Origin: Edaphobacter sp. 12200R-103
Lineage (GTDB): Bacteria; Acidobacteriota; Terriglobia; Terriglobales; Acidobacteriaceae
Reading direction: 5' to 3'
Length of the DNA stretch: 64,000 bases
Assembly: GCF_010093025.1 (NCBI RefSeq)
Contig: NZ_CP048114.1
Span: forward strand, 3,038,001 to 3,102,000
The first letter of the stretch is position 1; each line of letters opens with the position of its first letter. The notes under the pieces were generated by a model, which was not told the DNA's origin, made no database searches, and saw nothing but the letters and a program-made list of their open reading frames with translations. Below are positions 1 through 9,502 of the stretch, one piece after another. The position numbers and the translations under genes were made by a program.

Positions 1-167
1 GGCCCCTTATGGAGGAGCGCCTCGAGGACGCCAAAGTCGGTCGTCCCCATGTCGAAACGGGCGATGCTGCGGGTTGAGTGCGCCTCGACCGCTCGGGAAG
101 CCTTCCAGAGGAGCAGCCAGAGGTGGATGCCGCTGAGATCGGATTCGGTTTGTGGTGTCCTTGTCAT
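1..167 (-). CDS. MarR-family transcriptional regulator (partial, 3' end beyond window)
   Basis: Reading the minus strand from an ATG at 167 gives an uninterrupted frame to the window edge. The protein begins MTRTPQTESDLSGIHLWLLL and continues with a segment rich in the pattern KASRAVEAHSTRSIARFDMG, then TDFGVLEALLHKG. This matches the first helices of MarR-type winged-helix regulators (dimer helix followed by the start of the DNA-binding domain). About 55 codons are visible and the wing and C-terminal helix lie outside. The gene has almost no leader and no clear Shine-Dalgarno; two inverted-repeat half-operators lie directly upstream, so autoregulation is likely. Family assignment is by recognition of the N-terminal motif only. 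Confidence 0.72.
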   Translation of the reverse strand, partial: MTRTPQTESDLSGIHLWLLLWKASRAVEAHSTRSIARFDMGTTDFGVLEALLHKG

Positions 168-169
168 GT

Positions 170-196
170 CTTGATATAGAGATGCTTGATATCAAG
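170..196. promoter_or_regulatory. Putative MarR operator: tandem CTTGATAT repeats
   Basis: A perfect 12-bp palindrome CTTGATATCAAG lies at 185-196 and a related copy CTTGATATAGAG at 170-181, 15 bp apart, so the two sites would sit about one and a half helical turns from each other. They begin 3 bp upstream of the MarR start codon. TTGATATCAA-type palindromes are common MarR-family targets. That the adjacent regulator binds here is inference from position. Confidence 0.55.
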
Positions 197-387
197 GTAA
201 AGATTCAAAGTGAGAGGAACCATCGATCCTGTTTGTTTCCGCAGCGCCCTAAACTCTCGCCCGTGAGTGCAACGCCGGCGGGTTCTACCTGCGGATAGGT
301 CGTAAATCGCCTGTTCTTCCGGAGAACCCGGCTCCTTGACGGTAAAATAAGGAAATTACGGAAAAATCTGATTCAGGAAGACGGGCA

Positions 388-1320
388 ATGAGCACAGGAG
401 CGCAGACGGCGTTGGCATCACAGGTAGAGGCGGCAGCGAAGGCAGCCGGGCTGGTCGTGGTTTCGGTCGAGGAGGGCAAGGACTTCTCCGGCGGTCCGAC
501 GGCGCGGTTCACCATCGGACTCGCTGCGAATCCAGCCAAAAAGCAGACGCTGGAGCTGAGCGCTGCCTTCGACTTCTCTCAGGGACCTCTCAAGAACGTC
601 GTTGAGAATTACCTGCAGGAGTCCGCCACCCGCCTGAAGAATCCGCGTCCGGACTGTTACCTCACCCTGCACGGCATCCCGTTCAGCTTCGGCAAATTTG
701 AGTGGCCCTTCCACGCCTCTACCTCCGGCGCCGATACCTTCATCGTGCATGGAGAGGCTCGTCTGGAAGATGGCAGCGAGAGCGTTCTGCACGCGAAGGT
801 CTCCGCCTCGATGACCCGCACCTTCGCCGAGGTTGTTCCGGCGCTCGAGCAGCCCTTTGCCGAGTCCTTCATCTACAACGCCATCCGCAAGACCACCGAC
901 CAGGGTCAGATTGAGCTGGTCAAGAGCGGCAACCGGCAGCCGGTGCCCGTCACCACCCGCTACTACAGCACCAAGCAGAAGCGCTTTATCTTCAACGACA
1001 CCACCGAGTCGCAGCGCATGGAGTTTCTGGCCGCCAAGGTCTTCTGGCTCTCCGGAATCCTTGGTGGAGGCGAGCCGGTCTGGCTTACCGATCCGCGTGA
1101 CGCCCAGTACCTCAATACGACCGTTGAGGATCTCCGCAAGGTAGCGCAGGCGGTCGCCCACGAAGGCGTCATCTGCCTGGCTACCGACACCGACTTTGCC
1201 ACTCCCACAGAGGCCCTGATGGGGCATCGCGACGGCTATCTTGAGGAGCTGGAAGCTGCGCTCAAGTTCCTCAAGCCCAGCTTCAACGAGGACATGCGCG
1301 CCGGCCACACCAACATGTAG
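388..1320 (+). CDS. Conserved hypothetical protein, 310 aa
   Basis: An open frame of 310 codons with strong coding character, preceded by GGAAG about 8 nt before the ATG. There is no signal peptide and no membrane segment, so a cytosolic protein is expected. The N-terminal third is Ala-rich; the middle has alternating beta-type segments around residues 85-150, and the C-terminal third (from about residue 200) is predicted mixed alpha/beta, with WLTDPRDAQYLNTT and a helical tail. I do not recognise a named domain. It stands alone: a MarR regulator diverges upstream and a factor-independent terminator follows. The long antisense frame over the same region is a high-G+C shadow. Confidence 0.7.
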   Translation: MSTGAQTALASQVEAAAKAAGLVVVSVEEGKDFSGGPTARFTIGLAANPAKKQTLELSAAFDFSQGPLKNVVENYLQESATRLKNPRPDCYLTLHGIPFSFGKFEWPFHASTSGADTFIVHGEARLEDGSESVLHAKVSASMTRTFAEVVPALEQPFAESFIYNAIRKTTDQGQIELVKSGNRQPVPVTTRYYSTKQKRFIFNDTTESQRMEFLAAKVFWLSGILGGGEPVWLTDPRDAQYLNTTVEDLRKVAQAVAHEGVICLATDTDFATPTEALMGHRDGYLEELEAALKFLKPSFNEDMRAGHTNM

Positions 1321-1358
1321 GCCCTTGAATACTCACTTTCCGGCAAGAAAGATTAGAG

Positions 1359-1385
1359 AAGGTCCCGACAGGGGCCTTTTCTTCT
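1359..1385 (+). terminator. Rho-independent terminator
   Basis: AAGGTCCC (1359-1366), loop GACA, GGGGCCTT (1371-1378), followed by a T-rich tail. It lies 39 nt after the stop of the 310-aa hypothetical gene and fits the end of that transcript. Confidence 0.7.
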
Positions 1386-1440
1386 GGACTGCTTCTTTTA
1401 GGCTTTTAGAGTAGTTCCTGCGACGGATAATCATCAAAAG

Positions 1441-1540
1441 ATGTCAGCCTGAGCAACGCGAAGGATCCCTGTATTTTGCCTGTGGCGTCCAGGATGCTCC
1501 GGGCAAATACAGGGATTCTTCGCTCCGTTCAGAACGACGA
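1441..1540. repeat. Palindromic dispersed repeat (REP-like)
   Basis: Long imperfect inverted repeat: CGAAGGATCCCTGTATTTTG begins at 1459, and its reverse complement (GGGCAAATACAGGGATTCTT) lies at 1501-1520, enclosed by outer arms resembling CCTGAGCAACGCGAAGG and CGCTCCGTTCAGAACGACG. The outer arms match the ends of the dispersed family seen elsewhere in the window. Together with the terminator it accounts for most of the 300-bp gap before the alcohol dehydrogenase gene. Confidence 0.65.
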
Positions 1541-1624
1541 ATTAAAGGGAAGCAAGAGGGCTGTGCCCATTCGTGTTCGTCTTACGAATGACAATCTCTC
1601 GTTTCGATGAGGAGAACTTCTTCC

Positions 1625-2605
1625 ATGAAAGCCGCCGTTCTTCATGCCTCCGCTTCAGCCCTCTCCATCGAAGAGGTTCCGCAGCCACAACTTAAGCCGG
1701 GTCACACCCTGCTGCGGGTGCTGGCGTGCGGGGTCTGCCGGACCGACCTGCATATTCTGGAGCGCGATCTGCCCACGGTGCGCGATCCTCTGATTCCCGG
1801 TCACCAGATCGTCGGGGAAGTCATCGACGGAGCTACCGATGAATTTCCTCTCGGGTCGCGCGCCGGGGTTTCGTGGATCGGGGGAGCGGACCTCACCTGC
1901 CCCTTCTGTCAGCGCGGAGAAGAGAACCTCTGCGACGCTCCGGTGCTAACCGGCTATACGGTGAACGGTGGTTACGCCCAGTACGCCCTCGTCCGTTCGG
2001 ACTTCGCCTTCCCCCTACCATCCGACGCCGAGCCCAGGCACCTCGCTCCTCTGCTCTGTGCCGGCATCATCGGCTTCCGCAGCCTGCGGGTTGCCGGAAC
2101 TCAGCCGGGCGAACGCATCGGGCTCTTCGGCTTCGGAGCCTCGGCGTCGCTGGCCATCCAGGTGCTGCGGCACTGGGGATGTGAGGTCTACGTCTCGACA
2201 CGGGGAGAGCAGCATCGTGCACAGGCGGATGCTGCGGGTGCGACCTGGGTTGGGACTGAAAGCGACAGACCTCCGGTGCCGCTGGACCGCGCCATTACCT
2301 TCGCACCGTCAGGGCAGGTCGTAGTCTCCGCGCTCTCCAGCCTGCGCAAGGGCGGTGTGGTTGCGATCAACGCCATTCACCTGGACCAGATGCCTGCCTT
2401 CGACTACGACACGCTGCTGTGGGGTGAGCGGCAGATTCGCTCGGTGACAAACATGACGCGACAGGACGCGCGCGACTTTCTCGCGCTCGCGCACGAGATC
2501 GGCATTCGGCCGCACGTGCGTACCTTCTCGCTCGACGAGGCTAATGACGCCCTGCAGGCGGTGAAGCATGAGACGGCGGACGGCCCCTGCGTGATCCTTC
2601 CCTGA
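1625..2605 (+). CDS. Zinc-dependent alcohol dehydrogenase (MDR superfamily)
   Basis: Medium-chain dehydrogenase of 326 aa that would oxidise an alcohol or reduce an aldehyde with NAD(P)H. The N-terminal GroES-like domain has the catalytic zinc ligands in ACGVCRTDLH and a structural zinc lobe in the C-x2-C-x7-C stretch (LTCPFCQRGEENLCDAP, residues about 95-111). A Rossmann domain follows with IGLFGFGASASLAIQV at about 165. The closest type I know is the AdhP/YjgB-like single-chain family of similar length. I start at ATG 1625, because AGGAG lies at 1610-1614 with 10-nt spacing; an in-frame ATG at 1607 would overlap that site. The cofactor and substrate cannot be fixed from sequence. Confidence 0.92.
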   Translation: MKAAVLHASASALSIEEVPQPQLKPGHTLLRVLACGVCRTDLHILERDLPTVRDPLIPGHQIVGEVIDGATDEFPLGSRAGVSWIGGADLTCPFCQRGEENLCDAPVLTGYTVNGGYAQYALVRSDFAFPLPSDAEPRHLAPLLCAGIIGFRSLRVAGTQPGERIGLFGFGASASLAIQVLRHWGCEVYVSTRGEQHRAQADAAGATWVGTESDRPPVPLDRAITFAPSGQVVVSALSSLRKGGVVAINAIHLDQMPAFDYDTLLWGERQIRSVTNMTRQDARDFLALAHEIGIRPHVRTFSLDEANDALQAVKHETADGPCVILP

Positions 2606-2635
2606 AGGTGTATCGACATGCCTTCTCTGTCGTTG

Positions 2636-2700
2636 GCATTCCGGTAGAAAAGCGAATTCCTCCACTTCGCTGCGCTCCGGTCGGAATGATAACTTCTTTT
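2636..2700. repeat. Dispersed repeat, variant with GTAGAAAAGCG and CGCTGCGCTCC
   Basis: The segment contains GTAGAAAAGCGAATTCCTCC followed by ACTTCGCTGCGCTCCGGTCG. Near-identical copies occur at about 33838-33895 and, remarkably, inside the DNA ligase coding sequence at about 43630-43690. It fills most of the gap between the alcohol dehydrogenase and the next gene. Confidence 0.7.
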
Positions 2701-2780
2701 TGACCCCTCAAAGTCTTTTGATCCTGCAATTAAGGTCCGGCAACCTCTGACCGGCGAAGGTCGATACCCCCCAAGGGTGA

Positions 2781-3836
2781 TCAGCGAACTCCGGCGGGGT
2801 TGGGCAGCGGTTTCGTCTTGTCGCGGAGCGTATCGAGAGAGATGGAACCCGGAGGAAGCGCCCGGCCGACTCCAGGCATAAACATCTCGAGCCCCCGGTC
2901 CGGGGTCATCCGGCTGAATCCCCTGACAAGCTGGTCGTTATAGTTGGCCAGGTCCAGGTCGAACCATCTGTCTCCTGAGGCGTCGACCAGGGTCAGATCG
3001 GCATCGTCCATCGTCAGCTTGCCGAGTCGTACCGAGCCTCCGCGAAGCCGCAGGAAATTATGCCATCGGGCCAGCTGCTGATCGTCCTCCGGAGAGGTAC
3101 TGCCGTAGGTCACGACCACGTCCGGAGCATGCAGCTCGATGGCGGAGATCTGCCCGCGGATGTGCGGCGGCGGCAGCAGCACCGTCGTATTCAGGTAGAT
3201 GTCGTTGTCCCTTACCTCCACCCCATCGACCGGCTCCTTGCCGACGATATCGTCGACCTCAACCTTCAGGCCTTTCAGCAGCCCCCTGACCGGCATCTTG
3301 AGGACATTGATCTTACTGATCGATACATGAATTCTTCCGCCGGGAGCCGGTGCGATGGTCCCCAACACTTCGACCGGCAGAGGAATCAGCAGCTTATGCA
3401 TGATGCCCGAGAGCCGGATCTGCTGGCCATCACCGGTCAGCTTCATCTCTTTGAGAGGCGAACGCGCTGCCATGGCTGAGTTCAGATAGTTGGCAATGTC
3501 TCCCAGGTTGGCGTGGATGAGGCCGCGATCGATCTGGAAGATGAAGCTGCTCTCGTCATCCAGCGACGGAACTACTCCGGTGCGGGTGGGAAGCATCCTC
3601 CCGCGAAGCCAGCGGACGTAGATGCGGAACTGCGGACCTTTGCGGAGGTCGAGATTATGCGCATAAACAGTCGTCTCCGGTGCATTCGCGCGGGCCTTCG
3701 CAGGGGTCTTGGGAGTACCTGATCCCGCTTGTGGGGCCGGCTGGTTCTTCTTCGAGCCTGAGGGCCAGAGAATCCAGGCCAGGAAAAAAGCAACAAGAAG
3801 AGCTGCCACAACAAGAACATAACGCTGTATCTTCAT
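2781..3836 (-). CDS. Membrane-anchored hypothetical protein, 351 aa
   Basis: A protein with one N-terminal transmembrane anchor (YVLVVAALLVAFFLAWILWP, residues 5-24), a Pro/Ala/Lys-rich linker and a large beta-rich domain expected outside the cytoplasm. That domain repeatedly pairs phrases about bases and alternating hydrophobics (GQISAIELHAPDVVVTYG, GSVRLGKLTMDDADLTLVD), a pattern resembling AsmA-like or DUF748 envelope proteins, but the similarity is only in style and I make no firm assignment. Start chosen at ATG 3836; a GTG at 3869 is in frame but lacks a ribosome-binding site. The gene diverges from the VWFA-related gene across about 165 bp. Confidence 0.72.
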   Translation of the reverse strand: MKIQRYVLVVAALLVAFFLAWILWPSGSKKNQPAPQAGSGTPKTPAKARANAPETTVYAHNLDLRKGPQFRIYVRWLRGRMLPTRTGVVPSLDDESSFIFQIDRGLIHANLGDIANYLNSAMAARSPLKEMKLTGDGQQIRLSGIMHKLLIPLPVEVLGTIAPAPGGRIHVSISKINVLKMPVRGLLKGLKVEVDDIVGKEPVDGVEVRDNDIYLNTTVLLPPPHIRGQISAIELHAPDVVVTYGSTSPEDDQQLARWHNFLRLRGGSVRLGKLTMDDADLTLVDASGDRWFDLDLANYNDQLVRGFSRMTPDRGLEMFMPGVGRALPPGSISLDTLRDKTKPLPNPAGVR

Positions 3837-4002
3837 AGGCGATTTAGCAGTCTCCGGAGCGGCAGGCACAGAGACCCAATCTGGTGTGATGCTAGCAACG
3901 TCACCAACCGCTACAGAGGCCTTGAAATTCTTTTGACCGGTAACCTGCTATCTGTAGCAACTTGTCTGATTCGGCAGGTTTTAGATGCTGTGAGAGGTGA
4001 CG

Positions 4003-5625
4003 ATGAGTTTTTACCGGACCGCCGCCCTTCTATTGACTGCCCTTGCGCTCCCATCGGCTGCGCAGAATGCTCCTGCCTTCGGCTCGAAACCACAGCCCCC
4101 GGGCAATCAACCCACGCCAGCACAGAGTCCTGACCGGAGTGCGATCGAACCTGTAAAAGACGCAAATGGCGTTTACACGATCACGCGCAATGCCCGCATC
4201 GTGATTCTGGACATGGTCGTGAGCGATGCCAAGGGAAACGTCGTCACCGATCTGAAGAAGGATGACTTCCACATCAGCGAATCGAACGAGCCCCAGACGA
4301 TCCTCAACTTCGAGGCCGCAGGCGTACACACGCTTCCTTCTCAGCTCACGATCGATTCGACGGCTACGCTCGACAAAGCGGCTCCACAGGCTCCTGTCAA
4401 CATCGTTCTGCTCGACGAATTCAATACGAGATTTGAAGATATGGCGTTTGCCCGCTACTCGCTGAAGAAGTTTCTGGAGCGGCAGCCGGGCAAGCTCTCG
4501 ACCCCTACCATGCTGGTGGCCGTCAGCCTGCAGAACTTCACCGTGCTGCACGACTACACGCAGAACAAGAATGATCTGCTGGCCGCACTGAACCATCACT
4601 TTGCCGCCTATCCGTGGCAGGCGCACCAGTACACCTGGCTTGCGGAGCGATATGCCACGGCGTTCCTTACGCTGCGCCGGGTGGCCCTGGCCACGATCGG
4701 GCATCCGGGGCACAAGAACATGATCTGGATTGGCCGGGGGTTTCCAAACCTGAACATGGCGAACTACCCCATCGATACCGAACAACGCGTGAATAGCGCT
4801 GTGCAGGAGTGCGTGAACACGCTGCGAGACGCGCGCATCACGCTCTACACCATCGATCCGGCCGGTGTTCAGATCGATCCGCAGGCCTACGGCTCCGATG
4901 CGGCTCTCACCGATCCCTTCGGGGGCAACTACCAGTTCGCAAAGCTGGCGACAGCGACAGGCGGACGCGCACTCTATGGCCGCAACGATGTGGATACCGA
5001 AATTGGCAGCACGATTCGCGACGGTGGGGCGTTCTATACGCTGACCTACCGGCCCACGAATGAATCGCGCGATCCGAGAAAGTTTCGCCGTATCAAGGTG
5101 ACCGTCGATCGTCCCGGCCTTACGGTCACGACACGCGAGGGCTACTACCTCGAGTACGGTCCCGATAAGCTCAACCCGGTGAACCCATCCAAACGTCTGA
5201 TCGCGGACCTTCTTCTGGCAGATGCCAGCACCATGGTCTATGACGGTGTTCCTCTTTCAGCGACGCGGCTTGCGGAGTCGCCGGAAAAGTTCAACATTCA
5301 CGTAGAAGCCAAAGGGCTGGTATGGAGCGATGCCACTGCCACCGAGCCGCGCCGTGCGGAGGTGATTCTGATGACCTCGACCTTCGATAAAAAGAACAAA
5401 GAACTTCGGCGTGACGCAAAGGTCATTCGCGCGGCCGCAAGCGAGGACGCGCCACCCAAAGGCCATATCGAGAGAGCGCTCGACATCCATTACCTGATGC
5501 CTCACGATGCAAAGGCGACACGGATTCGATTTGTCGTGCGGGTCGCTGCCACGGGCCGTATCGGGACCGCCGATATCGATCTGCGAAAGCCTGTATCGCA
5601 AGCAGCAGGCGCGGACAGCCGGTAG
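4003..5625 (+). CDS. VWFA-related secreted protein
   Basis: A 540-aa exported protein of the VWFA-related family that is expanded in Acidobacteriota. A Sec signal (MSFYRTAALLLTALALPSAAQ) is followed by a Pro/Gln-rich spacer, then a beta-sandwich-like segment with VILDMVVSDAKGNVVTDLKK, typical of this family, and a von Willebrand A-like domain starting near VNIVLLDEFNTR with a degenerate metal-binding site. A segment ending FYTLTYRP and a C-terminal domain follow. Function is unknown; the family is usually regarded as adhesive or carrier-like. Start at ATG 4003, with GAGAGG 5 nt upstream; a GTG at 3997 overlaps that site. Confidence 0.88.
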   Translation: MSFYRTAALLLTALALPSAAQNAPAFGSKPQPPGNQPTPAQSPDRSAIEPVKDANGVYTITRNARIVILDMVVSDAKGNVVTDLKKDDFHISESNEPQTILNFEAAGVHTLPSQLTIDSTATLDKAAPQAPVNIVLLDEFNTRFEDMAFARYSLKKFLERQPGKLSTPTMLVAVSLQNFTVLHDYTQNKNDLLAALNHHFAAYPWQAHQYTWLAERYATAFLTLRRVALATIGHPGHKNMIWIGRGFPNLNMANYPIDTEQRVNSAVQECVNTLRDARITLYTIDPAGVQIDPQAYGSDAALTDPFGGNYQFAKLATATGGRALYGRNDVDTEIGSTIRDGGAFYTLTYRPTNESRDPRKFRRIKVTVDRPGLTVTTREGYYLEYGPDKLNPVNPSKRLIADLLLADASTMVYDGVPLSATRLAESPEKFNIHVEAKGLVWSDATATEPRRAEVILMTSTFDKKNKELRRDAKVIRAAASEDAPPKGHIERALDIHYLMPHDAKATRIRFVVRVAATGRIGTADIDLRKPVSQAAGADSR

Positions 5626-5823
5626 GATGCGTCTGAAATCTAGCGCGCATCGGAAATGCACACTCGTTGTAGTTCCCCGGTGGTGTCATCCTGAGGCAGT
5701 AGTAGCGTTGGAAAATTCTGGTCGTCGTGCGCTGGCTGAGGAGAAAGAAGCCGGAAGAAGATATCGCGCCGACGCGCAGGCAGGACGCACGGATTAGGCC
5801 CTGAGACCATATCATTGTCAGTG

Positions 5824-6729
5824 ATGAACGACCTTAATCTTGCTACGCTGTCCACCGAGTCCCGTAATCCACGCACCACCCACATCGATCAGCTCTCGAC
5901 CCTGGAGATGGTGCAGGTCATCAACCAGGAAGACAGGACGGTTCCTGAGGCCGTTGCGACGGAGCTTCCGCAGATTGCCCGGGCTATCGACGAGGTCGCG
6001 GCACGGTTTGCGAAGGGCGGGAGGTTGTTATACATCGGCGCGGGGACCAGCGGACGGCTGGGCGTACTGGATGCCAGCGAGTGCCCGCCGACGTTCTCGG
6101 TTCCTCCGACGCTGGTGCAGGGTCTGATCGCAGGGGGCGACCTGGCGCTGCGCAAGTCGAGCGAGAAGTCGGAGGATTCGCGCGAGCAGGGTGCGGCCGA
6201 TCTGCTGGCCGCGGGCTTCGGGCAGAATGGCGCACCGGACACGCTGGTGGGAATCGCTGCCTCCGGACGCACTCCCTACGTGATTGGCGCGATGGAGCAG
6301 TCGAAGAAGATGGGGCTGCTGACGGTTTCGCTGACCTGCGTCACGGGATCGCAGATGGCCGCGATTGCCGACATCGCGATCGCCCCGGTGACAGGGCCGG
6401 AGATCGTGACGGGCTCGACGCGCCTGAAGGCAGGAACGGCAACCAAGCTGGTGCTCAACATGCTTTCGACGGGCGTGATGATCCGGACCGGGGCGGTCTA
6501 CGGAAACCTGATGGTAAATGTGCAGCCTACCAACGAGAAGCTGGTTGATCGAGCGCAGCGCATCATTGCCGATGCCGCAGGTGTCGACCGCCCGACCGCT
6601 GCACGGCTGCTCGACGAAGCCGGAAGCGTGAAGGTGGCGATCGCGATGCAGAAGCTGGGACTGGATCGCAAGGCTGCCGAAGAGAAGCTGACTGCAGCAG
6701 GCGGAAGCCTGGCGCGGGCGCTTGCGTAA
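5824..6729 (+). CDS. murQ: N-acetylmuramic acid 6-phosphate etherase
   Basis: MurQ cleaves the lactyl ether of MurNAc-6-phosphate, giving GlcNAc-6-phosphate and D-lactate in peptidoglycan recycling. The 301-aa protein has the usual length and hallmarks: TESRNPRTTHIDQLSTLEMV at the N-terminus, the SIS sugar-isomerase domain with RLLYIGAGTSGRLGVLDASE (catalytic Glu and Ser-Gly-Arg loop), PPTFSVPPTLVQGLIAGG, VGIAASGRTPYV and GSTRLKAGTATK. The C-terminal UBA-like helical tail carries MQKLGLDRKAAEEKL. GTG 5821 or ATG 5824 are adjacent starts; I use ATG. No anmK or murNAc transporter gene is next to it. Confidence 0.97.
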   Translation: MNDLNLATLSTESRNPRTTHIDQLSTLEMVQVINQEDRTVPEAVATELPQIARAIDEVAARFAKGGRLLYIGAGTSGRLGVLDASECPPTFSVPPTLVQGLIAGGDLALRKSSEKSEDSREQGAADLLAAGFGQNGAPDTLVGIAASGRTPYVIGAMEQSKKMGLLTVSLTCVTGSQMAAIADIAIAPVTGPEIVTGSTRLKAGTATKLVLNMLSTGVMIRTGAVYGNLMVNVQPTNEKLVDRAQRIIADAAGVDRPTAARLLDEAGSVKVAIAMQKLGLDRKAAEEKLTAAGGSLARALA

Positions 6730-6831
6730 TGAGCGGAGCGTGTAGACCGGACCCGATGCGAGAGGAAGAGGCGCTCGGGAATAAGAACACGGAACACGCG
6801 GTCGCAAACAGCGAAGGCCGGTACGGTTGCT

Positions 6832-9501
6832 TTACTCAGCGCGCAGAATCTCGGTGGGGTCTGTGCGTATTGCGCGAAGCGCGGCAGGAAACGTGGCTAC
6901 GAGTGCCGTGAGCAGAAGGGCGCATATGGGAAAGGCGATCATATCCGCGTCGGTTGCTTTGACCTGATAGAAGAGTGAACGGACATAACGCGCTGCGCCG
7001 AAGCCAAGTGCTATGCCTACGCAGTCTCCAAGCGCAATCATGACGAAAGCGTCGACCGTGACGAGGCGCACGATGGCAGCCCGGCTTGAGCCAATCGCCA
7101 TGCGGATACCGATCTCGCGACGGCGCTGAAGAACGGAATAGTTGAGTACAGCGTAGAGCCCGATGCCTGCCAGCAGCAGTGCAACAGCGGCAAAGAAGGC
7201 GGCGAGCATGGCGATCAGCCGCTCGCGAACGGTCTGGTCGCGAACGAGATCGAGCTGCGTGGTGACGTTCGAGACGCGAAGGCCGTTGTGGCGCTGCGCG
7301 ATCAACTGGCGAAGAGAGCCGGCAAGCACGAGCGGGTCCTGCGTTGTGTGAATGGCGAAGGTGGCGAACTCGACCGGCTTGGGAGCGGACTTGTCGTCCA
7401 TCTCGTCAAAGGGGAGATAAAAGACGGCCCGGCTGGGCTCGCGCAGACTGTCATAGGGAACATCGGGAGTGACGCCGACGATCTTGTTGAGGGGCTGATT
7501 GGCCCCGCCGCCGCGCGCAAAGGTGCGGCCGATAGGATCCTGCCCGGGGAAGAAGGTTTTGACGAACGTCTCGTTGACAATGACGGCTCCCGGCGAGGTG
7601 TCCTGCAGGCGAAAATCACGGCCGGCGATCAGAGGAATCTTCATGGTCGACAACCATTCCGGGGAGACGTTCAGGAAAAACGCGGGAGTCGGGCTGGGAG
7701 GCGCGCCGTTGACGGAGATGTCGCTGTTGATCCGGATGCGCCCAAGGAGTGGCCAGCGCGAGATGGCGACCGAGCGAACGCCGGGAACGGAACGAAGCGC
7801 CTCGGCAGTCTGGTTCCAGACGACGGAGGTCTGGCCTTTATCGGCGACGGTTTCGAGCAGGAGCAGACGGTCGGTGGAGAAGCCGAGCGGACGGTTCTCA
7901 AGGCGCTGGAATGTTGCAACGAAGAGCGAAGACAGAAACAGGACGAGGAAACAGAAGGCGACTTGAACAGCAATCGCTGCACGCATCAGGCGGCGAGGCG
8001 AGTGCGGATCTTCCCCGCCCTTGAGAGCGCTGACCGGCGAGACCGCGGAGGCACGGAACGCGGGAAGCGAACCAAGCAATAGAACCACAGAAAGAAGCAG
8101 GCCCAAACCGAAGAGAAGCACGCGCCAGTCCGCGGGAAGAGCGAGCCGCGCAGGGTTCTCAGACGGATTAACCAGGCTGAGCACGAACGGCGCAGCCCAC
8201 GCCGCAAAGAACGCGCCAAGGACCGACGCCAGCAGAGCCAGCAGTGCGCTCTGACACAGGATCAACTGGACGAGACGGCGACGGCCAGCGCCGATCGAGA
8301 TACGGAGAGCCATCTCGTGCGCACGAGCGGCAGCCTGCGCGGTCATCATATTGGCGACGTTGACGCAGGCGATGATCAGCACAAGGGCGACCAGCAGGGC
8401 AAGAATGCCGAACAACCGGCGAGAGTCCTTCTGGAGATCGGAGATTCCGGCGCCGGCGGGAGAGAGGACAAGCGTCTGGTTGAGAAAACGGTCGATGTTC
8501 GCCTTGGCGGCTCCGCGAAGGCACGTCGCGCACTCAGCCTGGAAGGTGTGATTGGCGGCCGCAAGACGCTGGCGCAGCGGCTCGAGCCCGGTTGAGGGAT
8601 TGACGCCGGGTTTGAGCATCAGGAAGACACGATGCCAATTCATGCGCTCCTGCGTGGCGAAATTGCTCAGGCTGAGCGGCAGAAAGACATCGGTGACCGT
8701 CCCCTTCTCGGTTCCCGTGAAGTCGCGAGGACCTACGCCGATGATTTGGAAGATCTGGCTGCCGATGTGGAGCGAGCGGCCAAGGACGTTGGGATCGCGA
8801 CCGAAGCGCCGGTCCCAGTAATCCCAGGACATGACCGCGTACGGAGGCGCGCCGGTACGGTCATCGGCGGGAGCAAACAGGCGGCCGAGTGTGGGCTCAA
8901 GGCCGAAGACCGGAAACATGTTGCCGGAGACATACGCGACGTGGGCCTTCTCCATGTTCTCGTCGCCAGAACCGTCGGTCGCCCAGGTGATATCCGTGCG
9001 GTCGGCATCGCTGATGGCGATCAGGTCGGCCTGATCGCTGGCGGCATCGCGCATCCGCTTAAACGCTTGCGTGGCCCAGTACCCATCCTCCATGGGCTTG
9101 CCGTCGAAACCGATGAGTTTGCGAGAGAGGACGTAGAGTTTGCCGGGATTGGAGACGGGAAGTGGCCGCCAGAGCAGAGCGTCGATGAGTCGGAAGGCGG
9201 CGACGCAGGAGCCTATGCCCAACGCGAGGGAGAGTACCGCGGCTGCGGACGCGACCTTGTTGCGGCAGAGCTGGCGCCAGCCGAAACGCACATCCGCAAC
9301 AAGCGATTCCAGCCATCCGGCGACACGAATTCTGTGGCTCGTCTCGCGCGCACGCAGCGTGGAGCCGAAGGCACGACGGGCCTCCCTGGGATCGCGGCCC
9401 GAGGCGATGGCTTCTTCAAGGTGCGATTGCAGCTCTTCTTCGATCTCGCGATTCAGCCGCTCACCGCGCAGAGCATTCGAGACACGCGACCACAAGGACA
9501 T
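6832..9501 (-). CDS. ABC transporter permease of the acidobacterial MacB/FtsX type (ADOP)
   Basis: An 889-aa MacB-like permease without its own ATPase, a type strongly expanded in Acidobacteriota. The N-terminal cytoplasmic prefix (MSLWSRVSNALRGERLNREI, with EEELQSHLEE) is followed by a first transmembrane helix near residue 75, a large periplasmic domain with the MacB-PCD pattern, three helices, a second periplasmic domain and three C-terminal helices with RRREIGIRMAIGSSR just before them. Its ATG follows the padR stop by a single nucleotide, so the two are translationally coupled. Upstream in-frame codons that would lengthen the protein are rejected because they overlap padR and the prefix is a defined family start. 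Substrate unknown; antimicrobial or lipid-like export is typical of relatives. Confidence 0.93.
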   Translation of the reverse strand: MSLWSRVSNALRGERLNREIEEELQSHLEEAIASGRDPREARRAFGSTLRARETSHRIRVAGWLESLVADVRFGWRQLCRNKVASAAAVLSLALGIGSCVAAFRLIDALLWRPLPVSNPGKLYVLSRKLIGFDGKPMEDGYWATQAFKRMRDAASDQADLIAISDADRTDITWATDGSGDENMEKAHVAYVSGNMFPVFGLEPTLGRLFAPADDRTGAPPYAVMSWDYWDRRFGRDPNVLGRSLHIGSQIFQIIGVGPRDFTGTEKGTVTDVFLPLSLSNFATQERMNWHRVFLMLKPGVNPSTGLEPLRQRLAAANHTFQAECATCLRGAAKANIDRFLNQTLVLSPAGAGISDLQKDSRRLFGILALLVALVLIIACVNVANMMTAQAAARAHEMALRISIGAGRRRLVQLILCQSALLALLASVLGAFFAAWAAPFVLSLVNPSENPARLALPADWRVLLFGLGLLLSVVLLLGSLPAFRASAVSPVSALKGGEDPHSPRRLMRAAIAVQVAFCFLVLFLSSLFVATFQRLENRPLGFSTDRLLLLETVADKGQTSVVWNQTAEALRSVPGVRSVAISRWPLLGRIRINSDISVNGAPPSPTPAFFLNVSPEWLSTMKIPLIAGRDFRLQDTSPGAVIVNETFVKTFFPGQDPIGRTFARGGGANQPLNKIVGVTPDVPYDSLREPSRAVFYLPFDEMDDKSAPKPVEFATFAIHTTQDPLVLAGSLRQLIAQRHNGLRVSNVTTQLDLVRDQTVRERLIAMLAAFFAAVALLLAGIGLYAVLNYSVLQRRREIGIRMAIGSSRAAIVRLVTVDAFVMIALGDCVGIALGFGAARYVRSLFYQVKATDADMIAFPICALLLTALVATFPAALRAIRTDPTEILRAE

Positions 9502-9502
9502 A